Of a stretch of 64,000 nt of DNA, positions 52,325 through 60,409 are shown one piece after another. Numbering within the stretch: the first letter of the stretch is position 1; each line of letters begins with the position of its first letter. A model generated the notes under the pieces. It did not search any database, was not told the origin of the DNA, and worked only from the letters and a program-made list of their open reading frames with translations. The DNA lies in assembly GCF_017638545.1 (NCBI RefSeq), contig NZ_CP072110.1, positions 1,302,001 to 1,366,000 on the forward strand, read 5' to 3'. This DNA comes from Psychrosphaera ytuae (GTDB lineage Bacteria > Pseudomonadota > Gammaproteobacteria > Enterobacterales > Alteromonadaceae). The position numbers and the translations under genes are program-made.

Positions 52325-52629
52325 TGTGCGACAGTATATCTAAATACATCGTCATGATGGATCAATCAAAAGAACAGGAAGTTTTTACAAGAGACCTATT
52401 CTTACCAAGCCTCATCTTTTTTCAGCAAAACCTGCGCAGCAAACCTGGTTATCAGGTAAACATAGCGTATGAAATCACTGCCGATAACTTAATGACGAAC
52501 GAGCAGATTTACAATCACTTTAACAACACTTACACCCTACGAAACTTTGGCCTTGGCATGTTTGCAAGAGGACTCGAGGCTCAACGCCAACTTCAAGGCG
52601 TACTAAGTGACTATCTCAATCAAGATTAA
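52324..52629 (+). CDS. Unknown 101-residue protein
   Basis: A small protein starting at an ATG that shares its A with the preceding TAA stop (TAATG), so it reads on from the DUF3750 gene. It begins MCDSISKYIV and is mixed helical with aromatic residues (NHFNNTYTLRNFGLGMFARG). There is no signal peptide or membrane segment, and I do not recognise a family. Internal Met codons 11 and 12 are alternative starts, without a clear Shine-Dalgarno. It is the third gene of the topB transcript and the last before the disturbed region at 52630-53700. Confidence 0.6.
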   Translation: MCDSISKYIVMMDQSKEQEVFTRDLFLPSLIFFQQNLRSKPGYQVNIAYEITADNLMTNEQIYNHFNNTYTLRNFGLGMFARGLEAQRQLQGVLSDYLNQD

Positions 52630-52639
52630 ACACAGATTG

Positions 52640-52822
52640 CTAAGACAATTCAGGCTTTTCTTGCTTGGTCAGAATTGGTTCAAAAGACACAGTCGCACTA
52701 ATGTCTGTAGTGTACGTGGAGCGGCCGCTCAGGGATAATGAGCGCTGGATCTGGAAAGCTCGAAAACGGACGTTAGAAAATAAAGAATCTGGTTTTACAA
52801 AGGAAACTGGTGTTACTATGAG
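52640..52822 (-). pseudogene. Possible 3' remnant of a lost gene
   Basis: On the minus strand a frame is open for about 60 codons and stops with TAG at 52642-52640. It reads like real protein (VKPDSLFSNVRFRAF, then STYTTDISATVSFEPILTK), but it has no ATG or GTG start and is blocked upstream by TAA at 52825-52823. The strands resemble the C-terminus of a prepilin-like protein, though this is only an impression. The break coincides with GTTAAC at 52822-52827, next to the cassette-like gene, so the gene may have been cut by that insertion. Confidence 0.35.
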
Positions 52823-52867
52823 TTAACAACAGAGAGCTGTTTTCTCCACTAATTAAATGAGTATGCA

Positions 52868-53665
52868 ATGATTGAAAAAAACAAATGGATTATTTCTTTA
52901 GCATTAGCTTTCTTAAGTCTTGTAATTCCTATCGTGTTATATTTCGCCTCGATACCAGAACGAAGCATTATTTTTGAAGTGGTATCAAAAACCGATTTAG
53001 TTGGATCGCTAGGCGGAATTGACGGCTTAGAAATAAAAATAAAGGATAAGCAAATTAAAGAGGCCTCTCTCTATTTGGTCAAGTTAAAAAATACAGGGAC
53101 AGAGCCGATCATGGCCGGCGATTTTGAAAAGCCTATGTTGATAAAACTTGATAGTGAAATTTTTTCGGTAAAGGCGAAGGATAAATCTCCTGAAAATCTT
53201 ACGTTGGAATATTTAATTAAAGGCGAAAGTATTTTAGTAGAGCCTTTTTTGTTTAATTCTGACGAAGAGTTTTCACTTGAAATCGTATCATCATCAAAAA
53301 CCTACCCAACAGTAGATTCCAGAATAGCCGGAATTTCTTCAATAAAAGAAAACTATCCGTCGAAAAGCTCGATCAAAAAGATAACAATTAGTCTTATTTT
53401 GAGTTTTGTATTATTGGTGTTCTACTCGAAATCCTTTTCTCTTTTTATTAAACGTAAAAACCAAAAGATTAGTAACTTTACTTTAGGGATTACCTGTGCA
53501 TTTTCCTCCGTCATCCTAACCAAGGAAGTTGTAGAAATAGAGGCATACAATTGGTATTTCTTCGCTTTAATTTTAATTCCTATCTATTTGGGAACGAATT
53601 GGGCTATATTGGAGAATGGAGGTAAAAAGTCAATTCAGCCGACCGCTGAGACGCCGGCTGACTGA
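52868..53665 (+). CDS. Unknown AT-rich membrane protein, cassette-like
   Basis: A 265-residue protein with an N-terminal transmembrane helix (WIISLALAFLSLVIPIVLYF), a beta-rich periplasmic-type middle (about 30-170), two or three more membrane helices (about 170-255) and a short tail ending QPTAETPAD. I do not recognise a family. Lys, Ile and Ser are frequent and codons are AT-rich, unlike the neighbours. The last codons run into an attC-like hairpin (53635-53674). No Shine-Dalgarno is obvious. It separates the topB operon from the isc operon, next to a probable gene remnant, so horizontal acquisition is likely. Confidence 0.65.
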   Translation: MIEKNKWIISLALAFLSLVIPIVLYFASIPERSIIFEVVSKTDLVGSLGGIDGLEIKIKDKQIKEASLYLVKLKNTGTEPIMAGDFEKPMLIKLDSEIFSVKAKDKSPENLTLEYLIKGESILVEPFLFNSDEEFSLEIVSSSKTYPTVDSRIAGISSIKENYPSKSSIKKITISLILSFVLLVFYSKSFSLFIKRKNQKISNFTLGITCAFSSVILTKEVVEIEAYNWYFFALILIPIYLGTNWAILENGGKKSIQPTAETPAD

Positions 53666-53674
53666 AATGTTAGG
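53635..53674. repeat. attC-like imperfect inverted repeat
   Basis: TCAGCCG (53635-53641) and CGGCTGA (53655-53661) pair as a 7-base stem; then CTGAAAT and GTTAGG at 53669-53674. The right part follows the L'/R' pattern of integron attC sites (for example the aadA cassette, CGGCTTAACT...GTTAG). The left core RYYYAAC is not present, so the site is degenerate or a chance match. Confidence 0.35.
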
Positions 53675-53759
53675 ACTGTCCGTAAATAGCACAAAGCGGC
53701 AGTAGCCCCAACGAACCCTCAAGGTCCGCTCCTTGTCTTTTACAGACATTACAAACAAA

Positions 53760-53798
53760 AAGCCCCTTGCATCGAAGCCAACACAAGGGGCTTAATTA
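53760..53798 (-). terminator. Terminator of the isc operon
   Basis: AAGCCCCTTG (53760-53769) and CAAGGGGCTT (53784-53793) form a 10-base stem. Read on the minus strand it is followed by TTTTTG, placing it about 40 bases after the fdx stop codon. Confidence 0.85.
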
Positions 53799-53829
53799 TT
53801 AAATAATTAACAGATTGAAACCTGTCTTA

Positions 53830-54168
53830 TTAGTGATTTTCTTTCGCGTGATTAAGACTGTATTTAGGGATCTCAACAACAATGTCTTCGTCTTTGATGA
53901 TCGCCTGACAGCTTAAACGAGATTCTGCTTCTAATCCCCATGCTTTATCTAGCATATCTTCTTCTAGCTCATCGGCTTCGTCTAACGAGTCAAACCCTTC
54001 GCGAATTACGACGTGACAAGTGGTACAAGCACATACTTTTTCACAAGCGTGCTCGATATCAATGTCATTTTTAAGCGCAACGTTAAGTACCGATTCGCCT
54101 TTTTCGCCTTCTAACACCGCACCATCTGGACAAAGTTCTTCATGCGGTAAAAATATAATTTGTGGCAT
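53830..54168 (-). CDS. fdx: ISC system 2Fe-2S ferredoxin
   Basis: A 112-residue adrenodoxin-type ferredoxin that gives electrons for Fe-S cluster assembly on IscU. The cluster ligands are in HACEKVCACTTCH and the later LSCQA, following the CX5CX2CX(n)C pattern. The length matches E. coli Fdx (111). It is the last gene of the operon and lies 24 bases after hscA. No iscX follows before the terminator at 53760-53798. Confidence 0.97.
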   Translation of the reverse strand: MPQIIFLPHEELCPDGAVLEGEKGESVLNVALKNDIDIEHACEKVCACTTCHVVIREGFDSLDEADELEEDMLDKAWGLEAESRLSCQAIIKDEDIVVEIPKYSLNHAKENH

Positions 54169-54192
54169 AACTATTTCTCTTTAATTCTCGGG

Positions 54193-56052
54193 TTAGACAT
54201 CACCGACAGACTGGCCTGTCAGCGCTTGTTTAATACTGTTTTCCATTCTACGAGCAGCAAATGGCTGACTAGTGTCATCTAGTGCTTTTATGTAGGTTTT
54301 GATCGCATCGCCGTCTTCTTGCTGAGTTGCAGCGCGCAGTGTTTCGATAGCTTGGTTAATATCAGTCAGCTCTTGTTCTGTTACTAACTCTGGATTTTCT
54401 TCCAGTGCCATCTCAATCGCTTCGATGATACGAATCGCATCAACGCGTTGTTCGGCTAACATTCTGGCTTGCATATCTTCTTTGGCATTAACCATTGACG
54501 ATTTGATCATGTCGGCAATCTCGTTTTGCTCTAGACCATATGAAGGCTTAACTTGAATCGAAGCTTCAACACCAGTGGATTTTTCCATTGCCGATACACT
54601 GAGCAAGCCATCCGCATCAATTTTAAAGGTGACTCGAATCACAGCAATTCCCGCTGTCATCGGAGGGATACCTTTCAATACAAATCGCGCCAAACTTCGA
54701 CAGTCATCAACCATCTCACGCTCACCTTGTAATACGTGAATCGCCATCATTGTTTGACCGTCTTTGTAGGTCGTAAATTCTTGGGCTCTGGCCACAGGAA
54801 TAGTGGTGTTGCGAGGAATCACTTTTTCGACCAAGCCGCCCATGGTTTCTAAGCCTAAAGAAAGCGGGGTTACGTCTAGTAACAACATATCTGAGTCTGG
54901 TTTGTTACCTACTAACAAGTCAGCTTGAATCGCTGCACCTATCGCTACAACTTGATCAGGGTCAATTGAAGTAAGTGGCGTACGACCAAAAAAGCCTTCA
55001 ACACGCTCCCGTACCAAAGGCACACGAGTCGAACCACCGACCATAACAACTTCCATGATCTCTTCTAATTCAACTTCGGCGTCTTTAACAGCACGACGAC
55101 AACTGCGTAAGGTCTTCTTAACTAGCTCTTCAACTGCCGCTTCAAAGTCGGCACGAGTAAGTTCACCTTTTAAGGTTTGATCTTCTAAAGACAATTCGTA
55201 ACTTACTGACTCTTGGTCTGTAAGGGCCTCTTTTAACTGACGACCTAAGTCGTACATTTTACGCAAGCTAGAATTACTTAACTTAGAGGTTATGTCAGCT
55301 TTGGCTAACAACAAGCGAACAATTGCACGGTCAAAGTCATCACCGCCTAGTGCAGAGTCGCCACCGGTTGATAGTACCTCAAACACACCTTTGTTTAGGC
55401 GTAAAATAGAGATATCAAAAGTACCACCACCTAGGTCATAAACAGCGATAACGCCCTCTTTACCAGAGTCCAAACCATAGGCAATTGCCGCTGCTGTGGG
55501 TTCATTAATAAGGCGAAGAACTTTTATGCCAGCGATCTCTGCTGCATCTTTAGTACCGTGACGCTGTGCATCATCGAAGTAGGCAGGAACAGTGATAACC
55601 GCACCTTGAATTGCATCACCTAACGTAGCAGTTGCTCGCTGATGTAGTTTATTTAAAATCTCGGCTGAAACTTGAATTGGATTCTTTTCACCTTGACGTG
55701 TCATCAAGTTAACCGTGTGCTCTTTTTCAACAAATTGATAAGGCAAGTCGCCATATAACGACTGAATATCCTCAAGACCACGGCCTAAAAAGCGCTTTAC
55801 CGAAACAATGGTGTTTTCTGGGTCAGAAGCTGCATTTAACTTGGCATTGTGACCAACTTCGATTGAGTTTTCTAAATACTGAACTGCAGACGGCAGTGAC
55901 TTTCTTCCCTCTTCATCAGGAAGCACCTCTGGTAAACCACTTCTGACCGAAGCGACTAAAGAGTTTGTCGTGCCTAAATCAATACCAACCGCCAATTTGT
56001 GTTCGTGGGGGTTTGTACTTTGACCTGGTTCTGCAATTTGTAATAACGCCAT
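54193..56052 (-). CDS. hscA: Fe-S assembly chaperone HscA
   Basis: A 619-residue Hsp70-class ATPase specialised for IscU. The nucleotide-binding domain shows GIDLGTTNSLVASV, VITVPAYFDDAQRHGTKDA, NEPTAAAIAYGLD and YDLGGGTFDISILR; the substrate domain contains DVTPLSLGLETMGG and PRNTTIPV. The length is close to E. coli HscA (616). It binds the LPPVK motif of IscU, which is present in the iscU product here. It lies between hscB and fdx. Confidence 0.97.
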   Translation of the reverse strand: MALLQIAEPGQSTNPHEHKLAVGIDLGTTNSLVASVRSGLPEVLPDEEGRKSLPSAVQYLENSIEVGHNAKLNAASDPENTIVSVKRFLGRGLEDIQSLYGDLPYQFVEKEHTVNLMTRQGEKNPIQVSAEILNKLHQRATATLGDAIQGAVITVPAYFDDAQRHGTKDAAEIAGIKVLRLINEPTAAAIAYGLDSGKEGVIAVYDLGGGTFDISILRLNKGVFEVLSTGGDSALGGDDFDRAIVRLLLAKADITSKLSNSSLRKMYDLGRQLKEALTDQESVSYELSLEDQTLKGELTRADFEAAVEELVKKTLRSCRRAVKDAEVELEEIMEVVMVGGSTRVPLVRERVEGFFGRTPLTSIDPDQVVAIGAAIQADLLVGNKPDSDMLLLDVTPLSLGLETMGGLVEKVIPRNTTIPVARAQEFTTYKDGQTMMAIHVLQGEREMVDDCRSLARFVLKGIPPMTAGIAVIRVTFKIDADGLLSVSAMEKSTGVEASIQVKPSYGLEQNEIADMIKSSMVNAKEDMQARMLAEQRVDAIRIIEAIEMALEENPELVTEQELTDINQAIETLRAATQQEDGDAIKTYIKALDDTSQPFAARRMENSIKQALTGQSVGDV

Positions 56053-56092
56053 AATTACCTTTCCGGTTCCTATATGTATCTTTGCGATTGTG

Positions 56093-56611
56093 TTAAAAGT
56101 CTAAGAGCTTTTCTTCAAGCGCTTGCGCTTCATTTTTGAGTTTATAAATAAATCGAAGCTTTTTGACCGCCATTGCCGCCTCTTTGTATTGAGCCGCATC
56201 AAACTTAGCAACAAACTCATCAGTGTACTCATCAGTAAGTCGCTTGATGTCATCGTATAAGTCATCTAGTGCGGTCTCTGGATCGGCAGCGTGCTCAGCA
56301 TCTTCAAGCTCTTCTCTGAGTTCCATTTGTTGCATCAAAAACATGCCATCTTTAATGGTTTCTTGTTCATGACGCACATCAAAACCGTGCTCTGATACCA
56401 TGTACTCAGCTCGGGTTAATGGGTGCTTAAGAGTTTCGTAAGCATCGTTTATCTCAGATGCCTGTTGCACCGCCAATAATTTTTGCTGGTCACTTGCCGA
56501 GGCAAATTTATCTGGGTGTACTTGTTTTTGAATGGTCCGAAAGCGCTCGACTAATAAATTAGTATCAATCGAAAATTGGACTGGTAAATCAAATAGTTCA
56601 AAAAAACGCAC
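56093..56611 (-). CDS. hscB: Fe-S assembly co-chaperone HscB
   Basis: A 172-residue J-domain protein that brings IscU to HscA and stimulates ATP hydrolysis. It begins MRFFELFDLPVQFSID and carries the HPD motif (VHPDKFASASDQQ) at residues 34-36, followed by NDAYETLKHPLTRAEYM. The C-terminal helical IscU-binding domain is present. The length matches E. coli HscB (171). A terminator-like hairpin in the 126 bases after iscA may lower its expression relative to the iscRSUA genes. Confidence 0.97.
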   Translation of the reverse strand: MRFFELFDLPVQFSIDTNLLVERFRTIQKQVHPDKFASASDQQKLLAVQQASEINDAYETLKHPLTRAEYMVSEHGFDVRHEQETIKDGMFLMQQMELREELEDAEHAADPETALDDLYDDIKRLTDEYTDEFVAKFDAAQYKEAAMAVKKLRFIYKLKNEAQALEEKLLDF

Positions 56612-56689
56612 AGTATTCCCTTTTTGATAAAGTTTGATTACGTTTGGCTCGCCTAAAGATAGTGCTTAAACGATTATTTATAAACAAAT

Positions 56690-56714
56690 AAGGCCATTCA
56701 CGAGTAATGGCCTT
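56690..56714 (-). terminator. Partial terminator or attenuator between iscA and hscB
   Basis: AAGGCCATT (56690-56698) and AATGGCCTT (56706-56714) form a 9-base stem. On the minus strand it is followed by ATTTGTTTATAAA, a loose T-rich tract, so termination may be partial. Confidence 0.55.
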
Positions 56715-56737
56715 AATCTTTTAACAATGAGTGTCAG

Positions 56738-57061
56738 TTATACTGTGAAGCTTTCGCCACAGCCACACTCATCTTTTTGGTTTGGATTTTTGAATTCAAA
56801 GCCTTCGTTTAGACCGTTTTTAACAAAGTCCAATTGCGTACCGTCTAGGTAAACAAGGCTTTTTGCATCGACGATCACTTTGACGCCATTGTTTTCGAAG
56901 ACTTCGTCACCTTCTTGAAGTTCGTCAACAAACTCCAACACATAGGCGAGTCCAGAACACCCTGTGGTTTTAACCCCAAGGCGCAAACCTAAGCCCTTTC
57001 CTCGATTATCTAAAAAAGTTCTTACTCTGTCTGCTGCTGCGTCAGTCAAGCTAATGGCCAT
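56738..57061 (-). CDS. iscA: Iron-sulfur cluster assembly protein IscA
   Basis: A 107-residue A-type carrier that takes Fe-S clusters to target proteins. Its three conserved cysteines lie in TTGCSGLAYVL and in DECGCGESF at the C-terminus. The length matches E. coli IscA (107). It follows iscU by 82 bases, an unusually large gap for this operon, and precedes the hairpin at 56690-56714. Confidence 0.97.
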   Translation of the reverse strand: MAISLTDAAADRVRTFLDNRGKGLGLRLGVKTTGCSGLAYVLEFVDELQEGDEVFENNGVKVIVDAKSLVYLDGTQLDFVKNGLNEGFEFKNPNQKDECGCGESFTV

Positions 57062-57143
57062 TCAACTACTGCCTTAATTCTTTATTTATCCAAAACCTAA
57101 TTTACGAGTCGTTATTGTGCTCTGTCTTCTGTGTTAACAGAAA

Positions 57144-57527
57144 TTATGCACCCTTTTTCGACTTATAATCTTCGATTGCTGCTTTGATTGCATCTTCAGC
57201 TAAAATCGAGCAGTGGATTTTAACTGGCGGTAGCGCAAGCTCTTCTGCAATTTCAGTGTTGCTCAGCTTTTGAGCTTCGTCGATTGATTTACCTTTAACC
57301 CACTCTGTTACCAAAGAAGAAGAAGCAATCGCTGATCCACAACCGTATGTTTTGAACTTAGCGTCTTCAATAATGCCTTGCTCATCAATTTTAAGTTGTA
57401 GCTTCATTACGTCACCACAAGCAGGTGCACCGACCATACCTGTTGCTACACTTGGATCGTTTTTGTCGAAAGAACCAACGTTACGAGGGTTCTCATAATG
57501 ATCAATTACTTTATCGCTATAAGCCAT
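57144..57527 (-). CDS. iscU: Iron-sulfur cluster scaffold IscU
   Basis: A 127-residue scaffold on which Fe-S clusters are built from IscS sulfur and iron. The three cluster-binding cysteines are in GAPACGDVM, TYGCGSAIASS and KIHCSILAED, and the HscA-binding LPPVK motif lies just before the third (ALPPVKIHC). The length and sequence are close to E. coli IscU (128). It lies 96 bases after iscS. Confidence 0.98.
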   Translation of the reverse strand: MAYSDKVIDHYENPRNVGSFDKNDPSVATGMVGAPACGDVMKLQLKIDEQGIIEDAKFKTYGCGSAIASSSLVTEWVKGKSIDEAQKLSNTEIAEELALPPVKIHCSILAEDAIKAAIEDYKSKKGA

Positions 57528-57623
57528 TTTTAGCTCCTCAACCGCTTGTTACGGTCAATTTAAGTGTTTGTTGTTGGTCGCCCTATCAAAGTTGGTTCGT
57601 TAACAAGGCGACTGAATTCATTA

Positions 57624-58838
57624 TTAGTGGCCAGCCCACTCAATTTTTGAAAGGTCTACGCCATCTTTGAACATTTCCCAAAGTGGTGACATTTCACGTA
57701 GCTTATCGATTGCGTTGTTTACTTGGCCAACAACGTGATCTATGTCTTCTTCTGTTGTGAAGCGACCAATACTGAAACGAATTGAGCTGTGCGCTAACTC
57801 GTCAGATAAACCTAATGCACGAAGAACGTATGAAGGCTCTAGGCTCGCAGAAGTACACGCAGAACCCGAAGATACTGCCATGTCTTTAAGTGCCATGATT
57901 AAGCTTTCACCTTCAACAAAGTTGAAGCTTACGTTGAAAATACCTGGGAAACGCTGATCCATGTCACCGTTGATGTAAGTTTCTTCAATGTCTTTGATGC
58001 CATTCCACAGACGGTCACGCAACGCGATAATGTGCTGAGTGTCTTTTTCCATGTCTTCTTTAGCGATGCGTGCTGCTTCACCCATACCTACGATTTGGTG
58101 AACAGGAAGCGTACCAGAACGGAAACCACGCTCATGACCACCACCGTGCATTTGCGCTTCAAGACGAATACGAGGCTTACGACGGACATACAATGCGCCG
58201 ATACCTTTTGGCCCATACATCTTGTGAGCAGAAAAAGACATTAAGTCTACTTTTAATTCACCTAGGTCTACCGGAACTTTACCTGCACTTTGTGCTGCAT
58301 CAACGTGGAAAATGATTTTGCGTTCGCGACACATTTCACCAATTTTGGCGATGTCTTGCTTCACACCGATTTCGTTGTTTACGTGCATGATAGATACTAA
58401 TACCGTATCGTCACGCATTGCATTTGCTAGTACATCAAGGTCTACAAGGCCGTTCGCTTGAACGTCTAAATACGTTACTTCAAAACCTTGACGCTCTAGT
58501 TCACGACATGTATCCAAAACTGCTTTGTGCTCAGTTTTGGCAGTGATGATGTGCTTACCTTTTTTAGAATAAAAATGCGCAGCACCTTTAATTGCTAAGT
58601 TGTTTGATTCTGTTGCGCCAGACGTGAATACGATTTCACGTGGGTCAGCGTTTACTAACTCTGCAATGTTGTTACGAGCAATATCGACAAGCTCTTCAGC
58701 TTGCCAGCCGTAGCGGTGAGAACGCGACGCTGGGTTACCAAACGTGCCGTCCATTGTTAAACAATCTGTCATCGCTTTTGCAACACGCGGGTCTACCGGT
58801 GTTGTTGCAGCATAATCTAGGTAAATAGGTAGCTTCAT
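57624..58838 (-). CDS. iscS: Cysteine desulfurase IscS
   Basis: A 404-residue PLP enzyme that frees sulfur from cysteine for Fe-S clusters and tRNA thiolation. It begins KLPIYLDYAATTPVDPRV; the PLP lysine is in SFSAHKMYGPKG and the active-site Cys loop is SSGSACTSASLEPSYVLRAL. The C-terminus (MFKDGVDLSKIEWAGH) matches the IscU-binding tail of E. coli IscS (404). It starts 45 bases after iscR. Confidence 0.98.
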   Translation of the reverse strand: MKLPIYLDYAATTPVDPRVAKAMTDCLTMDGTFGNPASRSHRYGWQAEELVDIARNNIAELVNADPREIVFTSGATESNNLAIKGAAHFYSKKGKHIITAKTEHKAVLDTCRELERQGFEVTYLDVQANGLVDLDVLANAMRDDTVLVSIMHVNNEIGVKQDIAKIGEMCRERKIIFHVDAAQSAGKVPVDLGELKVDLMSFSAHKMYGPKGIGALYVRRKPRIRLEAQMHGGGHERGFRSGTLPVHQIVGMGEAARIAKEDMEKDTQHIIALRDRLWNGIKDIEETYINGDMDQRFPGIFNVSFNFVEGESLIMALKDMAVSSGSACTSASLEPSYVLRALGLSDELAHSSIRFSIGRFTTEEDIDHVVGQVNNAIDKLREMSPLWEMFKDGVDLSKIEWAGH

Positions 58839-58883
58839 TTATGTCTCCGCTCTCTATTGTTGGTAGAACAATAGTTAAAAAAT

Positions 58884-59354
58884 TTATAGGCTATCGGCAA
58901 TCAATCGGATTGCTTTGTTGTCCGCATCTTGGCGCTCTGCAATGCGTTTTACGTCTTTTTGTTCGACAAGCTCACCAAGAGTGATGTTACTCAAAAAGCT
59001 TTCTATGCGATCACTAAGGTTGGCCCAAAGTTTATGCGTTAAGCAGCGCGAGCCGCCTTGGCAATTCGCTTGACCTGCACACTTGGTCGCGTCAACGCTT
59101 TCGTCTACAGCCGCTATCACTTCGTTAATTGAAATCAAGTTTGCTTCGCGACCCAAAAAGTATCCACCGCCAGGACCGCGAACACTATTGACCAATTGGC
59201 TTTTTCTCAACTTGGCAAACAGCTGCTCGAGGTAGGATAAAGAGATGCCTTGACGCTCAGAAATGTCCATTAGAGGCACTGGGCCATCCGATGCATGTAA
59301 TGCTACATCCAACATGGCAGTCACTGCATATCGACCTTTAGATGAAAGTTTCAT
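58884..59354 (-). CDS. iscR: Fe-S cluster regulator IscR
   Basis: A 156-residue Rrf2-family regulator that represses the isc operon when it holds a 2Fe-2S cluster. The winged helix is at the N-terminus (GRYAVTAMLDVALHASDGPV, SYLEQLFAKLRKSQLV, RGPGGGYFLGR). The three cluster cysteines are in KCAGQANCQGGSRCLTH. The C-terminus is typical. Two type 1 IscR sites lie over its promoter at 59435-59493, which supports autoregulation as in E. coli. Confidence 0.97.
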   Translation of the reverse strand: MKLSSKGRYAVTAMLDVALHASDGPVPLMDISERQGISLSYLEQLFAKLRKSQLVNSVRGPGGGYFLGREANLISINEVIAAVDESVDATKCAGQANCQGGSRCLTHKLWANLSDRIESFLSNITLGELVEQKDVKRIAERQDADNKAIRLIADSL

Positions 59355-59434
59355 TTACATTCCTTCTTGAGCCAGCTAAACCGTGTAAACACTGCGCAAT
59401 AGCGTGATTTAGAGTTAAATTTCTATGGCTGCGC

Positions 59435-59462
59435 ATTGTACAAACCTGAGTAAAATAGTCAA
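59435..59462 (-). promoter_or_regulatory. Promoter of iscR
   Basis: On the minus strand, TTGACT (59462-59457), a 16-base spacer and TACAAT (59440-59435). It overlaps the proximal IscR site, so bound IscR would block RNA polymerase. Confidence 0.65.
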
Positions 59463-59466
59463 GTAT
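59442..59466 (-). promoter_or_regulatory. IscR type 1 binding site, proximal
   Basis: Read on the minus strand this 25-base dyad starts ATACTTGACTATTTTACTC and matches the published type 1 consensus ATASYYGACTRWWWYAGTCRRSTAT at most positions. It covers the -35 box and spacer of the iscR promoter. Confidence 0.7.
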
Positions 59467-59468
59467 TA

Positions 59469-59493
59469 ATACCTGACTACTTTAGTAGGTTAT
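59469..59493 (-). promoter_or_regulatory. IscR type 1 binding site, distal
   Basis: Read on the minus strand it starts ATAACCTACTAAAGTAGTCA and matches the type 1 consensus at about 22 of 25 positions. It lies directly upstream of the iscR promoter, in tandem with the proximal site, as in E. coli. Confidence 0.75.
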
Positions 59494-59579
59494 TATGAGT
59501 TTTTCTAATAGATAATGCGATTTTGCTATGACGGTCAAAAATAGAGAGTTAACCGTCAAAACAAAGGAGTTATCGCGTA

Positions 59580-60389
59580 TTAGATTTTTGGGTCAAAACC
59601 AGCCATACCAGCTTCGCGCTGTTTGGCCGCAGCTTGCTCGGCAGCTTTAAAGTCATCTTCTAGATCAATCTCAGGCAAAGCCTTGTCACATACATCACCG
59701 CCGAGTTTACAGACTTCGGTACACAAAGATGTGATCTTCTCGTCCATGATTGAGATATGGTCAACCATACGACCTATCGCGCTTGCGACTGGATCTGGGT
59801 TATCTGGCGATACAGCATATGCATCAAAGCCATACTTTGCGGCTATCTTGCTGCGTTTTTCGTGTTTATCGGCAGCGGCTTTACTCACCACTCGACCTGG
59901 AATTCCTACTACTGTTGCCCCCTCTGGTACTTCCTTGACGACAACTGAGTTAGACCCAACACGAGCGTTTTTATTAATTAGGATAGGTCCAAGAATTTTA
60001 GCTCCGGCGCCAACAACAACGCCATCGGCCAACGTTGGGTGACGTTTTCCGCCATTCCAGCTCGTACCACCAAGTGTCACGCCGTGATAAACAGTTACAT
60101 CATCACCAATTTCGGCAGTTTCGCCTATGACGACACCCATACCGTGATCGATAAAAAAGCGACGACCGATTTTTGCCCCAGGATGAATCTCAACACCTGT
60201 AATCCAGCGAGCAATGGTCGAAATAAAGCGCGCCAGCCATTTCCAGTTTGCGTTCCAGAGTCTATGACTTAAACGTTGGCACCAAATAGCATGCAAACCA
60301 GGATAATTGAATAGAATTTCCATATTGCCACGTGCTGCAGGATCCCTTGCATATACACTTTTGATGTCTTCTTTAATTCGCTCAAACAT
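59580..60389 (-). CDS. cysE: Serine O-acetyltransferase
   Basis: A 269-residue enzyme making O-acetylserine for cysteine synthesis, upstream of the IscS substrate. The N-terminal SATase domain (FERIKEDIKSVYARDPAARG) is followed by the left-handed beta-helix of hexapeptide repeats, with IHPGAKIGRRFFIDHGMGVV, ETAEIGDDVTVYHGVTLGG and VGAGAKILGPILINKNARVG. The C-terminal extension (EDDFKAAEQAAAKQREAGMA, ending DPKI) is the region that binds cysteine synthase. It stands between iscR and trmJ, the usual gammaproteobacterial order. Confidence 0.97.
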   Translation of the reverse strand: MFERIKEDIKSVYARDPAARGNMEILFNYPGLHAIWCQRLSHRLWNANWKWLARFISTIARWITGVEIHPGAKIGRRFFIDHGMGVVIGETAEIGDDVTVYHGVTLGGTSWNGGKRHPTLADGVVVGAGAKILGPILINKNARVGSNSVVVKEVPEGATVVGIPGRVVSKAAADKHEKRSKIAAKYGFDAYAVSPDNPDPVASAIGRMVDHISIMDEKITSLCTEVCKLGGDVCDKALPEIDLEDDFKAAEQAAAKQREAGMAGFDPKI

Positions 60390-60409
60390 AGGGGTTAAAG
60401 GTCTCTCGT

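Noticed and set aside
52772..52777. GTTAGA as the left boundary of the cassette-like insertion
   Set aside because: The minus-strand remnant frame reads through it without a break, so a boundary near 52822 fits better.
57742..58828. Several plus-strand open frames opposite iscS
   Set aside because: They are shadow frames of a highly conserved gene.
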